Shown: positions 46,101 to 55,173, counted from the first letter of the stretch. The stretch is DNA of 64,000 bases from Psychroserpens luteolus (GCF_021032705.1 NZ_JAHVXI010000005.1:236977-300976); one strand, 5' to 3'. The notes: a model not told the origin generated them from the letters alone. Numbers and translations are program-made.

Positions 46101-46814
46101 TTATTTAAGTCGCTCTAAATACATTTGTACTACGTTTTCAATACCTAAATATAAACTTTCAGAAATCAAAGCATGACCAATAGATACTTCTAATAAACCA
46201 GGAATGTTCTGTTTAAAAAATTTAATGTTATCTAATGACAAGTCATGCCCAGCATTAACACCTAATCCTATATTATTAGATAATTCAGCAGCTTTTGTAA
46301 ACGGTTCAATCGCGCTTTCATTTCCTAAACCATATTGATGCGCAAAGGTTTCAGTATATAATTCGATACGATCAGTTCCTGTAGCTTTAGCTCCTTCTAT
46401 CATTTCCAAAACAGGATCTACAAATATGGACGTACGAATGCCATTGGATTTAAATTCTGAAATGACTTCGGTCAAAAACGCTTTATGATTTATAGTGTCC
46501 CAACCAGCATTAGATGTTAAGGCATCTACAGCATCTGGAACCAAAGTAACTTGTGTTGGTTTTACTTCGAGCACCAAATCCATAAAGGATTGTATTGGAT
46601 TTCCTTCCACATTAAATTCGGTATAAACTTCTGGCTTTAGATCGCGTGTATCTTGGTATTTTATATGGCGTTCATCTGGTCTTGGGTGCACAGTAACACC
46701 TTCGGCTCCAAATCGCTGCACATCTTTGGCAAATTGAACAACGTTTGGTGTGTTTCCACCACGAGAATTTCTCAAGGTTGCTATCTTATTGATATTTACA
46801 CTTAACTTGGTCAT
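46101..46814 (-). CDS. pdxJ: Pyridoxine 5'-phosphate synthase
   Basis: Last step of DXP-dependent vitamin B6 synthesis, condensing 1-deoxyxylulose phosphate with 3-hydroxy-1-aminoacetone phosphate. TIM barrel, 237 aa. Family blocks: VNINKIATLRNSRGG (substrate Asn/Arg), VHPRPDERHI (catalytic Glu and His), LVPDAVDALTSNAGWD, LGVNAGHDLSLDN and VSIGHALISESL. Length and order are standard. It has its own promoter with a palindrome just before the ATG. Confidence 0.97.
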   Translation of the reverse strand: MTKLSVNINKIATLRNSRGGNTPNVVQFAKDVQRFGAEGVTVHPRPDERHIKYQDTRDLKPEVYTEFNVEGNPIQSFMDLVLEVKPTQVTLVPDAVDALTSNAGWDTINHKAFLTEVISEFKSNGIRTSIFVDPVLEMIEGAKATGTDRIELYTETFAHQYGLGNESAIEPFTKAAELSNNIGLGVNAGHDLSLDNIKFFKQNIPGLLEVSIGHALISESLYLGIENVVQMYLERLK

Positions 46815-46817
46815 AAC

Positions 46818-46836
46818 TTTGTAATTTGATTACAAA
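46818..46836 (-). promoter_or_regulatory. Palindrome TTTGTAAT-TTG-ATTACAAA over the pdxJ start region
   Basis: Perfect 8-bp inverted repeat with a 3-bp centre, starting 3 bp upstream of the pdxJ ATG and overlapping the -7 element at 46833-46840. Position and symmetry suit an operator for a dimeric regulator; no matching regulator gene is seen nearby. Confidence 0.45.
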
Positions 46837-46840
46837 AATA
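46833..46840 (-). promoter_or_regulatory. -7 element of pdxJ promoter
   Basis: Minus-strand TATTTTTG fits TAnnTTTG exactly, 18 bp before the ATG. Confidence 0.5.
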
Positions 46841-46903
46841 CAAAGTCCTTCAACCTTAATTGTGGTTATTTTTAATTAATTTTGATTAGAATTTTACAAG
46901 ACT

Positions 46904-47560
46904 ATGCCATTACGAGAATATATTATTAACGATATAAAACCACTCAATATAAATGATAAGGTGAGTGATGTTCAATTGATTTTTAATGAATTGACCTATT
47001 CCCATATTCCTGTTGAGAATAATCGTACGTATCAAGGTTGTATATCTGAAACTGATGCCCATTGTTTTGAGTCTCAAAAAACGATTGCTGATTGTAATTA
47101 TGCTCTAGATGGTTTCTTTGTGAGATCTGACACCAACTGGTTGGATGTACTGGAAACATTTGCACAAAATTCTTGTAATATCATGCCAGTTCTAGATAAG
47201 CATAATAATTATCTGGGCTATTACGAACTTAATGATATTATAGGTTTATTTAATGAAACGCCTTTCTTTGCCGAGCCTGGAGGTATTCTTATTGTTGAAA
47301 AAGGCATTCAGGATTATTCCTTTAGTGAAATTAGCCAGATCGTTGAATCAAACGACGCAAAAATTTTAGGTGCTTTTGTATCTCGAATGGACAGTGGCGT
47401 TGTCCAAATTACTTTAAAAATTGGTAATTCTGGACTCAATGATGTGATTCAAACCTTTAGACGCTATAGTTATAATATTATTTCGGGTCATGAGGAAGAC
47501 ACACACCTTGAAAACCTCAAGGATCGCTCAGAATACCTAAAAAAATACTTAGACATATAG
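46904..47560 (+). CDS. CBS-domain protein, 218 aa
   Basis: Two CBS motifs: residues about 8-60 (YIINDIKPLNINDKVSDVQ, SHIPVENN) and 70-125 (DGFFVRSDTNWLDVLETFAQ, NIMPVLDKHNNYLGYYELND), which would bind an adenine nucleotide, plus a C-terminal ACT-like beta segment (VQITLKIGNSGLNDVIQTF). The gene ends 1 bp before nadK and is the usual partner of nadK in flavobacteria. A regulatory role for NAD(P) metabolism or the following envelope genes is possible but unproven. Confidence 0.85.
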   Translation: MPLREYIINDIKPLNINDKVSDVQLIFNELTYSHIPVENNRTYQGCISETDAHCFESQKTIADCNYALDGFFVRSDTNWLDVLETFAQNSCNIMPVLDKHNNYLGYYELNDIIGLFNETPFFAEPGGILIVEKGIQDYSFSEISQIVESNDAKILGAFVSRMDSGVVQITLKIGNSGLNDVIQTFRRYSYNIISGHEEDTHLENLKDRSEYLKKYLDI

Positions 47561-47561
47561 T

Positions 47562-48437
47562 ATGAAGGTAGCCGTTTACAGTCAGTATTATCCAGAGAAA
47601 CCTTTAAAATCATTTGAAGATCTTATCGATGTACTTCACAAGAATCAAGTTTCCATTCATATAGAAGCATCATTTTTTAACGAATTAAATGATGGTATAA
47701 AACAAAATCCAGCTGTTAAAAAATTCACCGAATTGGACAATAGTTACAATCTTTTGATTAGTGTTGGTGGAGATGGTACGATTTTACGGGCTATTACTTA
47801 TGTAAGAGATCTTTCTATTCCAATTGTTGGCATCAATACAGGTCGGCTTGGTTTTTTAGCCACCATTCAAACCGATGATATTGAAGTTGCCATTACGCAT
47901 ATTTTAAATGGAAATTATAAAACCTCAGAACGCACATTGTTGAGTGTAGAAACTAATCCAGGGAATGAGGACTTAAAAGTCACCAATTTTGCGCTTAATG
48001 AAATTGCTGTAAGTCGGAAAAATACAACCTCGATGATTACCGTAGAAACCCATTTAAACGATGAATATTTGACATCGTATTGGGCAGATGGACTCATAGT
48101 GGCCACACCAACTGGTTCTACAGGATACTCTTTAAGTTGTGGAGGACCAGTAATAACACCGGAAGCCAATAGTTTTGTCCTAACACCTATTGCGCCTCAC
48201 AACTTAAATGCAAGACCTTTAGTTATTCCAGATGATACCACTATTCAATTAAGAGTAGATGGTCGAGAAGATCAACATTTAATGTCATTAGACTCACGAA
48301 TAGTCACTTTATCAAACGCTACCCTAATCACCATAAAGAAAGCCAACTTTAAAGTTAAAATGGTAGAGCTTTTAGATGAAAGCTTTATTGATACGCTCAG
48401 AAAGAAAATGCTCTGGGGCGAAGACAAACGTAATTAA
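47562..48437 (+). CDS. nadK: NAD kinase
   Basis: Phosphorylates NAD+ to NADP+ with ATP. 291 aa. The catalytic GGDGT motif is ISVGGDGTILRA (Asp71), NTGRLGFLA and TPTGSTGYSLSCGGP form the NAD/substrate pocket, and APHNLNARPLV is a conserved C-terminal block. Follows the CBS gene with a 1-bp gap, so the two are translationally linked. Confidence 0.97.
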   Translation: MKVAVYSQYYPEKPLKSFEDLIDVLHKNQVSIHIEASFFNELNDGIKQNPAVKKFTELDNSYNLLISVGGDGTILRAITYVRDLSIPIVGINTGRLGFLATIQTDDIEVAITHILNGNYKTSERTLLSVETNPGNEDLKVTNFALNEIAVSRKNTTSMITVETHLNDEYLTSYWADGLIVATPTGSTGYSLSCGGPVITPEANSFVLTPIAPHNLNARPLVIPDDTTIQLRVDGREDQHLMSLDSRIVTLSNATLITIKKANFKVKMVELLDESFIDTLRKKMLWGEDKRN

Positions 48438-48510
48438 ACAATAAAACCTTATAAAATCTGTTTTCTGTAAGACTATTTGCCACAAATTACCGTAGGCAAT
48501 TCATATTTAT

Positions 48511-48518
48511 TATATTTG
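48511..48518 (+). promoter_or_regulatory. -7 element upstream of the PorG-like gene
   Basis: TATATTTG fits TAnnTTTG, 18 bp before the ATG at 48536. It suggests that the PorG-like/uppS/bamA operon is transcribed separately from nadK. Confidence 0.5.
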
Positions 48519-48535
48519 CAAACTTTTAAAAATTT

Positions 48536-49225
48536 ATGAGGTATTTAATCTTATTTTTATTGGGTATATGTTTCGCGCAAAAAAGCCAGGCTCAAATCTA
48601 TGAAGTTGGTGTATTTGCTGGTGGAAGTAATTTTATTGGTGATGTAGGTCGTACGAACTACATCAACCCTAATACGGCTACACTAGGCTTACTTTTAAAA
48701 TGGAATCGCAGCCCGAGACATTCATGGAGAGTTTCAATTATTTATTCTGATTTAAAAGGCTACGATGAAAAATCTGATGACCCTAGACGTATAGAACGTG
48801 ATTATTTCTTCGATACTAATTTACTGGAGATTTCTGCAGGTATGGAGTTCACCTTTTGGGATTTTGATTTACACCAAGGAGATTTAAAAGTAACACCATA
48901 TATATATTCAGGAATATCTACAGCAAAACACCCAAACTATTTTTTCAATGCGGCAGGTGAGTATACAGCCGAAGGAACAGATAGCTGGGCTTTTGGAATA
49001 CCTATGACACTTGGTATTAAAAGTAACATCACTAATCATTTAATTTTAGGTTTTGAGGTTGGCGCACGTTATACCTTTTCAGATGAAATAGATGGCAGTG
49101 TTCCTGATGCAAAAGAATTAGAGGTATTTTCCTTTGGTAATACAAATAGTAACGACTGGTATGTATTTACTGGTTTTACATTAACTTATACATTTGGTCA
49201 AAGACCTTGTTATTGCAATTTTTAA
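48536..49225 (+). CDS. DUF6089 / PorG-like outer-membrane beta-barrel
   Basis: 229 aa with signal peptide (ILFLLGICFAQKSQAQ). The mature protein is a small barrel with alternating hydrophobic strands (YEVGVFAGGSNFIGD, FTFWDFDLHQGD, ILGFEVGARYTF) and an aromatic C-terminal strand. DUF6089 proteins are related to PorG, an outer-membrane part of the type IX secretion machinery. The gene stop is immediately followed by the uppS ATG, and the uppS-bamA context fits outer-membrane biogenesis. Confidence 0.83.
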   Translation: MRYLILFLLGICFAQKSQAQIYEVGVFAGGSNFIGDVGRTNYINPNTATLGLLLKWNRSPRHSWRVSIIYSDLKGYDEKSDDPRRIERDYFFDTNLLEISAGMEFTFWDFDLHQGDLKVTPYIYSGISTAKHPNYFFNAAGEYTAEGTDSWAFGIPMTLGIKSNITNHLILGFEVGARYTFSDEIDGSVPDAKELEVFSFGNTNSNDWYVFTGFTLTYTFGQRPCYCNF

Positions 49226-49966
49226 ATGAATTTGAAAGATCAAATATTAACCGATAAACTTCCTAATCATGTCGCCATAATAATGGATGGTAATGGCCGT
49301 TGGGCCAAACAAAAAGGGATGCTAAGGGTAATAGGTCACGAAAATGGGACGAAGTCTGTAAGAGATGTTGTAGAAGCTAGTGCCGAAATTGGAATTAAAA
49401 ATTTAACGCTATACGCTTTTTCTACTGAAAATTGGAAACGCCCTAAACTGGAAGTTCAAACACTTATGAAACTTCTAGTTAAATCATTAAAAAGGGAAAT
49501 CAAAACACTTCAAGACAATAACATTCGCCTTTTAGCTATTGGAAATCTTAAAGATTTACCAAAAAAAGCACATCAGGAGCTGTTAGAAGTTATAGATAAA
49601 ACCAAAAATAATACACACATGACACTCACTCTAGCCCTAAGTTACGGCTCTAGAGAAGAGATTGTTAAGGTTATAAAAGAATTAACAGATAAAGTTAAAA
49701 ATAATATAATTTCTGTTGAAAGTATTGATGAATCAATTATAAATAAGCATCTTTACACGCATAATTTACCAGACGTAGACTTGTTAATAAGAACTAGCGG
49801 TGAACAAAGGATAAGCAACTTTTTGTTATGGCAAATTGCTTATGCCGAATTATATTTTACAGACATTCTTTGGCCTGATTTTAAGAAGAAGGACCTTTAT
49901 GAAGCTTTGATAAATTATCAAAATAGAGAACGACGATTTGGAAAAACAAGTGAACAACTTAGCTAA
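49226..49966 (+). CDS. uppS: Isoprenyl transferase (undecaprenyl diphosphate synthase)
   Basis: Makes C55 polyprenyl diphosphate, the carrier lipid for peptidoglycan. 246 aa. VAIIMDGNGRWAKQK holds the catalytic Asp21 and phosphate-binding residues; LTLYAFSTENWKRP and LIRTSGEQRISNFLLWQ are substrate-binding blocks. It starts directly after the PorG-like stop. The following bamA begins 10 bp later. Confidence 0.97.
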   Translation: MNLKDQILTDKLPNHVAIIMDGNGRWAKQKGMLRVIGHENGTKSVRDVVEASAEIGIKNLTLYAFSTENWKRPKLEVQTLMKLLVKSLKREIKTLQDNNIRLLAIGNLKDLPKKAHQELLEVIDKTKNNTHMTLTLALSYGSREEIVKVIKELTDKVKNNIISVESIDESIINKHLYTHNLPDVDLLIRTSGEQRISNFLLWQIAYAELYFTDILWPDFKKKDLYEALINYQNRERRFGKTSEQLS

Positions 49967-49976
49967 TTACTTACTT

Positions 49977-52526
49977 TTGAAAACATATATTAAGCCACTA
50001 CTCCTAGCATTTATTTTTATTACTTCTAATATAGTAGTTGCGCAACAATCAGATTTTAACCAAGGTAAAAAATATATCTTAGAGGAAGTTACTGTAACAG
50101 GAAATACGAGTTATAACCCTGGAACTATTGTCTCATTTTCTAGACTAAAGATTGGTGAGGAAATCGTCATTCCTGGTGAACAAATTAGTAACGCTATTAA
50201 AAAGCTATGGGATTCTAACCTCTTTAGTAGTATTGATGTCTATTTAGCAAAAACAGAAGGCAATAAAGCCTTTTTAGAAATCAACCTTATTGATCTTCCC
50301 GAGTTAAATAATATTGATATTCAGGGTGTAAAGAAAGGTAAGATAGAAGAGCTAAAAAAAGAAAACAACCTATCTAAAGGTGTTTCTAAAGTTACCGAAA
50401 ACTTAATCACAACTACACGTAATTACATTACTAATAAATACAAAAAGAAAGGGTATTTAAATACGAAAGTAACCGTTAATACAAAAGCTGTAGAGAATGA
50501 TTCTATAGAAAAGAGTCAAGTAGATATGTTGATTTACATTGACAAAGGTGAAAAAGTAAAAATTAATAAAATCATCTTTAATGGTAATGATAAAGTTTCT
50601 GACAAGAAACTGAGAAAAGCCATGAAGAATACAAAGCAAAAGAATCCAATTCGTATTTTAAAACGCTCTAAATATATCAAAGACAAGTATGAAGAGGATT
50701 TAATCACACTTATTGATGCTTATAAAGAGAGAGGGTATAGAGATGCTAGAGTGATCTCAGACTCTATCGTTTATAAAGATGATAAAACGGTCACACTCTT
50801 TATTAATGTTGAAGAAGGTGAGCAATATAAATTTGGTAAAATTAAATTCGTTGGAAATACTGTTTTCACCGACAAGTACTTAGAAAACTATTTAAAGATT
50901 AGAGAAGGTTCAACATATAACGGAGTTGAACTACGTAAGCGAATAGCTGATAACAGCAAACCAGACGCTCTAGATTTAACTAACCTCTACCAAGATAGTG
51001 GTTATCTATTCTCTACGATTAACCCAGTAGAAACAAGTGCTGAAGGTAACGTTATAGATATGGAGATTAGAATTTCTGAAGGTAAACCAGCCTATTTCAA
51101 TAATGTAACGGTTAGTGGTAATGATAAAACAAATGACCACGTTATCTACAGAGAACTAAGAACCAAACCTGGGCAATTATACCGTAAGAGCAATGTAATT
51201 AGAACTATTAGAGAATTAGGTCAATTAGGATTCTTTGATGCACAACAGTTAACGCCAAACATGAAAAACTTCAATACGCAGGATGGTACTGTAGATATTG
51301 AATATCAAGTGGTAGAAAGAGGATCTAGTCAAATCGAACTCCAAGGAGGTTATGGTGGCGGAGGTTTTATTGGAACACTTGGATTATCTTTTAACAACTT
51401 TGCGATTAAAGATATTTTCAAAAAAGAAGCGTATAAACCAATTCCATCAGGTGATGGTCAGAGTTTGGCTTTACGTTTACAAGCATCACAGTTTTTCCAA
51501 ACGTATAGCTTTTCATTTTCTGAGCCTTGGTTAGGCGGAAAGCGTCCAGTACAATTATCGACATCTGTATCACATACACGACAATTTTTATTTGACCCAA
51601 TCACAAGAAGGGCAGATAAAGACAGACGTTTTAATATTACAGGGATTACTGTTGGATTAGCAAAACGTTTAAAAGTGCCAGATGATTTTTTCCAATTATC
51701 TCAGGCCTTGAGCTTCCAACATTATGACTTAAAAAATTACAATACAGGTTTATTTACGTTTGGTGATGGTTATTCTAATAACTTATCCTATACCGTTGGA
51801 TTAACAAGAAACAATACACGTACCGATCCTATTTATCCTACTGGTGGTTCTAATTTTTCAATTAGCGCAAAATTATCATTACCTTATTCATTATTTAATG
51901 ATGTAGATTATAAAGCTTTAAAAGAAGAACGCGAATCTCTTGATCCAACCGATGTTGATGATATTGCCAGAATTGGAGAAATTGACCAAGAACGTTTTAA
52001 TTGGTTAGAGTTTTACAAAGTAAAGTTTAAGGGTGATTGGTATACTAGATTAGTAGATAAACTTGTCTTTAAATCTAGCGTTGAGTTTGGTTTCCTTGGA
52101 GCTTATAATCAAGATAGAGGTGTTATCCCATTTGAACGTTTCTTCTTAGGAGGAGATGGTCTTGGAAATTTCGCACTTGATGGTAGAGAAGTAATTCAAC
52201 TTCGTGGTTATCCAAACCAATCATTATCGTCTCAAGATGGTGGTTCTATATACAATAAGTTTTCTTTAGAGTTGCGTTATCCAATTACATTAGGAGCGCA
52301 AGCGAAAATTTATGCATTAACTTTCTTAGAAGCTGGAGCGTCGTTTGATAATTTTAGGGATTATAATCCTTTTAATGTGAATCGTTCTGCTGGAGCTGGT
52401 ATTAGAATATTTATGCCTGCATTTGGATTATTGGGTATTGATTTCGGTTATGGTTTTGACGCTCTTCCGGGTCAAACTGTAAGAAATGGATTAGAAACTC
52501 ACTTTATAATTGGACAGCAATTTTAA
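49977..52526 (+). CDS. bamA: Outer-membrane protein assembly factor BamA
   Basis: Core of the machine that folds beta barrels into the outer membrane; 849 aa. I place the start at a TTG (49977-49979), 10 bp after the uppS stop, because it begins a regular signal peptide (MKTYIKPLLLAFIFITSN, then IVVAQQ); a longer frame overlaps uppS by 29 bp and would put 13 polar residues ahead of it. Several POTRA domains (repeats of ITNKYKKKGYLNTKV and GYRDARV type) precede a 16-strand barrel, with the VERGSSQIELQGGYGGGGF transition and a final GLETHFIIGQQF strand. Confidence 0.95.
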   Translation: MKTYIKPLLLAFIFITSNIVVAQQSDFNQGKKYILEEVTVTGNTSYNPGTIVSFSRLKIGEEIVIPGEQISNAIKKLWDSNLFSSIDVYLAKTEGNKAFLEINLIDLPELNNIDIQGVKKGKIEELKKENNLSKGVSKVTENLITTTRNYITNKYKKKGYLNTKVTVNTKAVENDSIEKSQVDMLIYIDKGEKVKINKIIFNGNDKVSDKKLRKAMKNTKQKNPIRILKRSKYIKDKYEEDLITLIDAYKERGYRDARVISDSIVYKDDKTVTLFINVEEGEQYKFGKIKFVGNTVFTDKYLENYLKIREGSTYNGVELRKRIADNSKPDALDLTNLYQDSGYLFSTINPVETSAEGNVIDMEIRISEGKPAYFNNVTVSGNDKTNDHVIYRELRTKPGQLYRKSNVIRTIRELGQLGFFDAQQLTPNMKNFNTQDGTVDIEYQVVERGSSQIELQGGYGGGGFIGTLGLSFNNFAIKDIFKKEAYKPIPSGDGQSLALRLQASQFFQTYSFSFSEPWLGGKRPVQLSTSVSHTRQFLFDPITRRADKDRRFNITGITVGLAKRLKVPDDFFQLSQALSFQHYDLKNYNTGLFTFGDGYSNNLSYTVGLTRNNTRTDPIYPTGGSNFSISAKLSLPYSLFNDVDYKALKEERESLDPTDVDDIARIGEIDQERFNWLEFYKVKFKGDWYTRLVDKLVFKSSVEFGFLGAYNQDRGVIPFERFFLGGDGLGNFALDGREVIQLRGYPNQSLSSQDGGSIYNKFSLELRYPITLGAQAKIYALTFLEAGASFDNFRDYNPFNVNRSAGAGIRIFMPAFGLLGIDFGYGFDALPGQTVRNGLETHFIIGQQF

Positions 52527-52528
52527 TT

Positions 52529-52545
52529 TTGGCACGATATTTTCT
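52529..52545 (+). promoter_or_regulatory. Sigma-54-like -24/-12 site upstream of ompH
   Basis: TTGGCACG, 4 bp, TTTCT. This differs from the sigma-54 consensus TTGGCACG-N4-TTGCW at one base (T for G). It lies between bamA and the first OmpH gene, about 150 bp before that ATG. Confidence 0.35.
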
Positions 52546-52693
52546 ATTAGCAATATGACGATTTAATGTTTGTGTTAAAATTTTTCAGAATATATTTCGT
52601 TTATTTGAAAAACCAAACACAATGACAGGATCGTAATTTTAATCTGTCGTTATAGAGTTTATAAAAGATATCATAAAATCAAAAATAATACAG

Positions 52694-53731
52694 ATGAAAA
52701 GTAAAGTTCTTTTTTTAGTGACCCTTTTAAGTCTAATGAGCTTTGTATCTAACGCACAACGAGGTGTAAGGATAGGTTATATAGATACTGAATATATTTT
52801 ACAAAATATCCCTGAGTATCAAGAAGCATCGTCTCAACTTGATCAAAAAGTACAACAATGGAAAACTGAGATAGAACAACGATTAACTACAATTGATTCT
52901 AAAAAAAAGCAATTGAATAGTGAAAGTGTTTTATTAACGAAGGAATTGTATGAGGAGCGTTTAGAAGATATCTCTTTTGAAGAAGCAGAAATTTTAGATT
53001 ATCAACAAAAACGATTTGGTCCTAATGGCGATTTAATGATTCAAAAACAACAATTGATTCAGCCTATTCAAGATCAAATTTTTGCTGCAGTTCAAGAAAT
53101 TGCTAGTGGTAAAAAATATGATTTCATTTTTGATAAATCGGCAGATGTTGTCATGCTATTTTCTGCAGAACGTTTTGATCTAAGTGAATTAGTGATACGA
53201 AGTATTACTCGTTCATCAAAAAGAACGCAGGCAAAATCAAGAGCTGAGCGTAAAAAAGCTGAGAAAGAAGATGTTGTTCCTGTCGTAAATAAAGAATTAG
53301 ACGAACGTCAAAAAGCGATTGAAGATAAAAAAGCAACTCGTGAAGCAGAGATTGCAAAACGACAAGAAGCGCAGTTAAAAAGAAGAGATTCACTTAAAGC
53401 TGCCGCTGCTGCTAAACGTCAAAAGATTTTAGATGATAGAGCAAAAGCGAAAGCCAAAAGAGATAGCACCAATGCTGCAAAAAAAACTGGTTCGACTGAA
53501 AAGGATAGAAACGTTAAAAAAACAGACTCAACAAAAGCGAAAGCTGTAACAGGAACAAAAACTCCTGCACAGTTAGCCGAAGAGAAAAAACAACAAAAAA
53601 TAAAAGATCGTGAAGCAAGAAAAAAAGCACTTGAAGAACGTAAAAAGAAAATATTAGAAGACCGAAAGAAAGCAAAAGAAGAACGTGAGGCAAAGAAAAA
53701 AGCCAAAGATTCCGTTCCTGATGATAACTAA
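52694..53731 (+). CDS. OmpH/Skp-family periplasmic chaperone with long basic C-terminal tail
   Basis: 345 aa, twice the family length. Signal peptide ends SNAQ. Residues about 25-170 form the Skp domain (RIGYIDTEYILQNIPEYQEA start, coiled-coil arms, IFDKSADVVMLFS end). After residue 180 follows a highly charged Lys/Arg/Glu/Ala-rich segment with repeats like KKALEERKKKILEDRKKA, predicted as a long single helix or disordered region. The tail could bind peptidoglycan or nucleic acid; no known domain is evident. Confidence 0.9.
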   Translation: MKSKVLFLVTLLSLMSFVSNAQRGVRIGYIDTEYILQNIPEYQEASSQLDQKVQQWKTEIEQRLTTIDSKKKQLNSESVLLTKELYEERLEDISFEEAEILDYQQKRFGPNGDLMIQKQQLIQPIQDQIFAAVQEIASGKKYDFIFDKSADVVMLFSAERFDLSELVIRSITRSSKRTQAKSRAERKKAEKEDVVPVVNKELDERQKAIEDKKATREAEIAKRQEAQLKRRDSLKAAAAAKRQKILDDRAKAKAKRDSTNAAKKTGSTEKDRNVKKTDSTKAKAVTGTKTPAQLAEEKKQQKIKDREARKKALEERKKKILEDRKKAKEEREAKKKAKDSVPDDN

Positions 53732-53764
53732 AAACAATAATTATAACACGTAACAAATTTAAAA

Positions 53765-54274
53765 ATGAAACACTTAAAAACCCTTTTATTCGCAGCTATA
53801 TTATTTGTTGGTACAACAAATCTTGCAACAGCACAGAGTAAAGTCGCACATATAAATACGACTGAATTGGTTCAAGCTATGCCTGAAATGAAAGCAGCTC
53901 AAGCAGAAATCGAAAAGTTATCTAAAACTTACGATGTACAGTATAAAGAAATGGTAACTGAACTTCAAAATAAAGTAAAGCAATATAGAGCTGAAGTTGA
54001 ATCTAAAACTGAAGAAGAGAATACTAAGCGTGCTCAAGAAGTACAACAAATGGAACAAAGTATCCGTGAGTACCAAGCTGGAGCTCAAGACGATTTAGCT
54101 AAAAAAGAAGCGGCATTATTAAAGCCTATTTTTGAAAAGGCAAAAGCAGCTATTGATAAAGTTGCAAAAGCACAAGGATTTAACTACGTTCTAGATTCTA
54201 CTCAAGGTGGTGGTGTTCTTGTAGCTGCTGGTAAAGATCTTTTAGCAGACGTAAAGACAGAATTAGGATTCTAA
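53765..54274 (+). CDS. OmpH/Skp-family periplasmic chaperone, 169 aa
   Basis: Normal-length Skp: signal peptide (FVGTTNLATAQ end), then KVAHINTTELVQAMPEMKAA, a coiled-coil of two long helices (KQYRAEVESKTEEENTKRAQ) and the closing FNYVLDSTQGGGVLVAAG. It binds unfolded outer-membrane proteins in the periplasm and passes them to BamA, whose gene is just upstream. The tailed paralog precedes it by 33 bp; a duplication is likely. Confidence 0.94.
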   Translation: MKHLKTLLFAAILFVGTTNLATAQSKVAHINTTELVQAMPEMKAAQAEIEKLSKTYDVQYKEMVTELQNKVKQYRAEVESKTEEENTKRAQEVQQMEQSIREYQAGAQDDLAKKEAALLKPIFEKAKAAIDKVAKAQGFNYVLDSTQGGGVLVAAGKDLLADVKTELGF

Positions 54275-54302
54275 GAAAGAATACTTAAATAAATACATAA
54301 GG

Positions 54303-54329
54303 AAGCCGCTTTAAACAAGTGGCTTTTTT
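54303..54329 (+). terminator. Terminator of the ompH operon
   Basis: Stem AAGCCGCTT / AAGTGGCTT (one G-T pair) around a short loop, then TTTTTT. It lies between the second ompH and murI. Confidence 0.75.
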
Positions 54330-54342
54330 ATTTTTGTAGTTC

Positions 54343-55122
54343 ATGAGCATACAACCTATAGGCATATTTGATTCTGGCATTGGAGGAACTTCCATCTTCA
54401 AAGAGATTCATACGCTTTTACCTTATGAAAACACAATCTACTTAGCCGATAGTAAAAATGCACCTTATGGAGGAAAAAGTAAAGACGATATTTTAGCATT
54501 AAGTATCAAAAACACAGAATTATTATTAGAAAAAAACTGTAAACTTATTGTTGTGGCTTGCAATACAGCAACAACCAATGCAATAGACGTATTAAGAAAC
54601 ACCTATGATGTTCCATTTATTGGTATAGAACCTGCAATAAAACCTGCGGCTTTAAACACAAAAACGAAAGCCATAGGTATACTTGCAACTAAAGGTACAT
54701 TAAGCAGTGATTTATTTCATCAAACAACAGACCTATACAGCAATGGCATAAAAGTTATTGAACAGGTTGGTGAGGGCATTGTCCCATTGGTAGAAGCAGG
54801 TAAAGTGAGTACTACCGAAATGAAGGAACTTTTACAAATATATATGGAGCCTATGTTAAAGGCCGATATAGACTATTTAGTCTTAGGTTGCACACATTAT
54901 CCTTATTTGATACCAATATTAGTAGAACTACTCCCTAAACATGTTAAAATTATCGATTCGGGCTTAGCCGTTGCTAAACAAACTAAACTCGTACTTGAAA
55001 AGCATCATCTTGTAAATTCAAGAACCACACATCCAGAAAACATCTTTTTTTCTAACGGAAATGTCACTGTTTTGAATCGTATCTTAAATGAAAAATTTAA
55101 GGTGTCTTATTTAGACTTTTAA
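54343..55122 (+). CDS. murI: Glutamate racemase
   Basis: Makes D-glutamate for peptidoglycan. 259 aa. The two catalytic Cys are Cys73 (VVACNTATTNAI) and Cys183 (VLGCTHYPYL); FDSGIGGTSIF (Asp10) and YLADSKNAPYG line the substrate pocket. It starts 14 bp after the ompH terminator, whose T tract probably also forms part of its promoter region. Confidence 0.97.
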   Translation: MSIQPIGIFDSGIGGTSIFKEIHTLLPYENTIYLADSKNAPYGGKSKDDILALSIKNTELLLEKNCKLIVVACNTATTNAIDVLRNTYDVPFIGIEPAIKPAALNTKTKAIGILATKGTLSSDLFHQTTDLYSNGIKVIEQVGEGIVPLVEAGKVSTTEMKELLQIYMEPMLKADIDYLVLGCTHYPYLIPILVELLPKHVKIIDSGLAVAKQTKLVLEKHHLVNSRTTHPENIFFSNGNVTVLNRILNEKFKVSYLDF

Positions 55123-55147
55123 ATTCTTATTTAAGTAATACGCACTC

Positions 55148-55173
55148 AAGCTAAGTATTAAAATTAGCTTTTA
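55148..55173. terminator. Weak hairpin between convergent murI and gamma-CA-like gene
   Basis: Stem AAGCTAA / TTAGCTT (55148-55154 with 55164-55170) with a 9-nt loop, followed by TT on the plus strand; it overlaps the stop codon of the minus-strand gene. Confidence 0.35.

Noticed and set aside
53419..53756. Long minus-strand frames opposite the tailed OmpH gene
   Set aside because: They are mirror frames of a Lys-rich coding region (Phe/Leu/Ser-rich output) without start context or conserved features.
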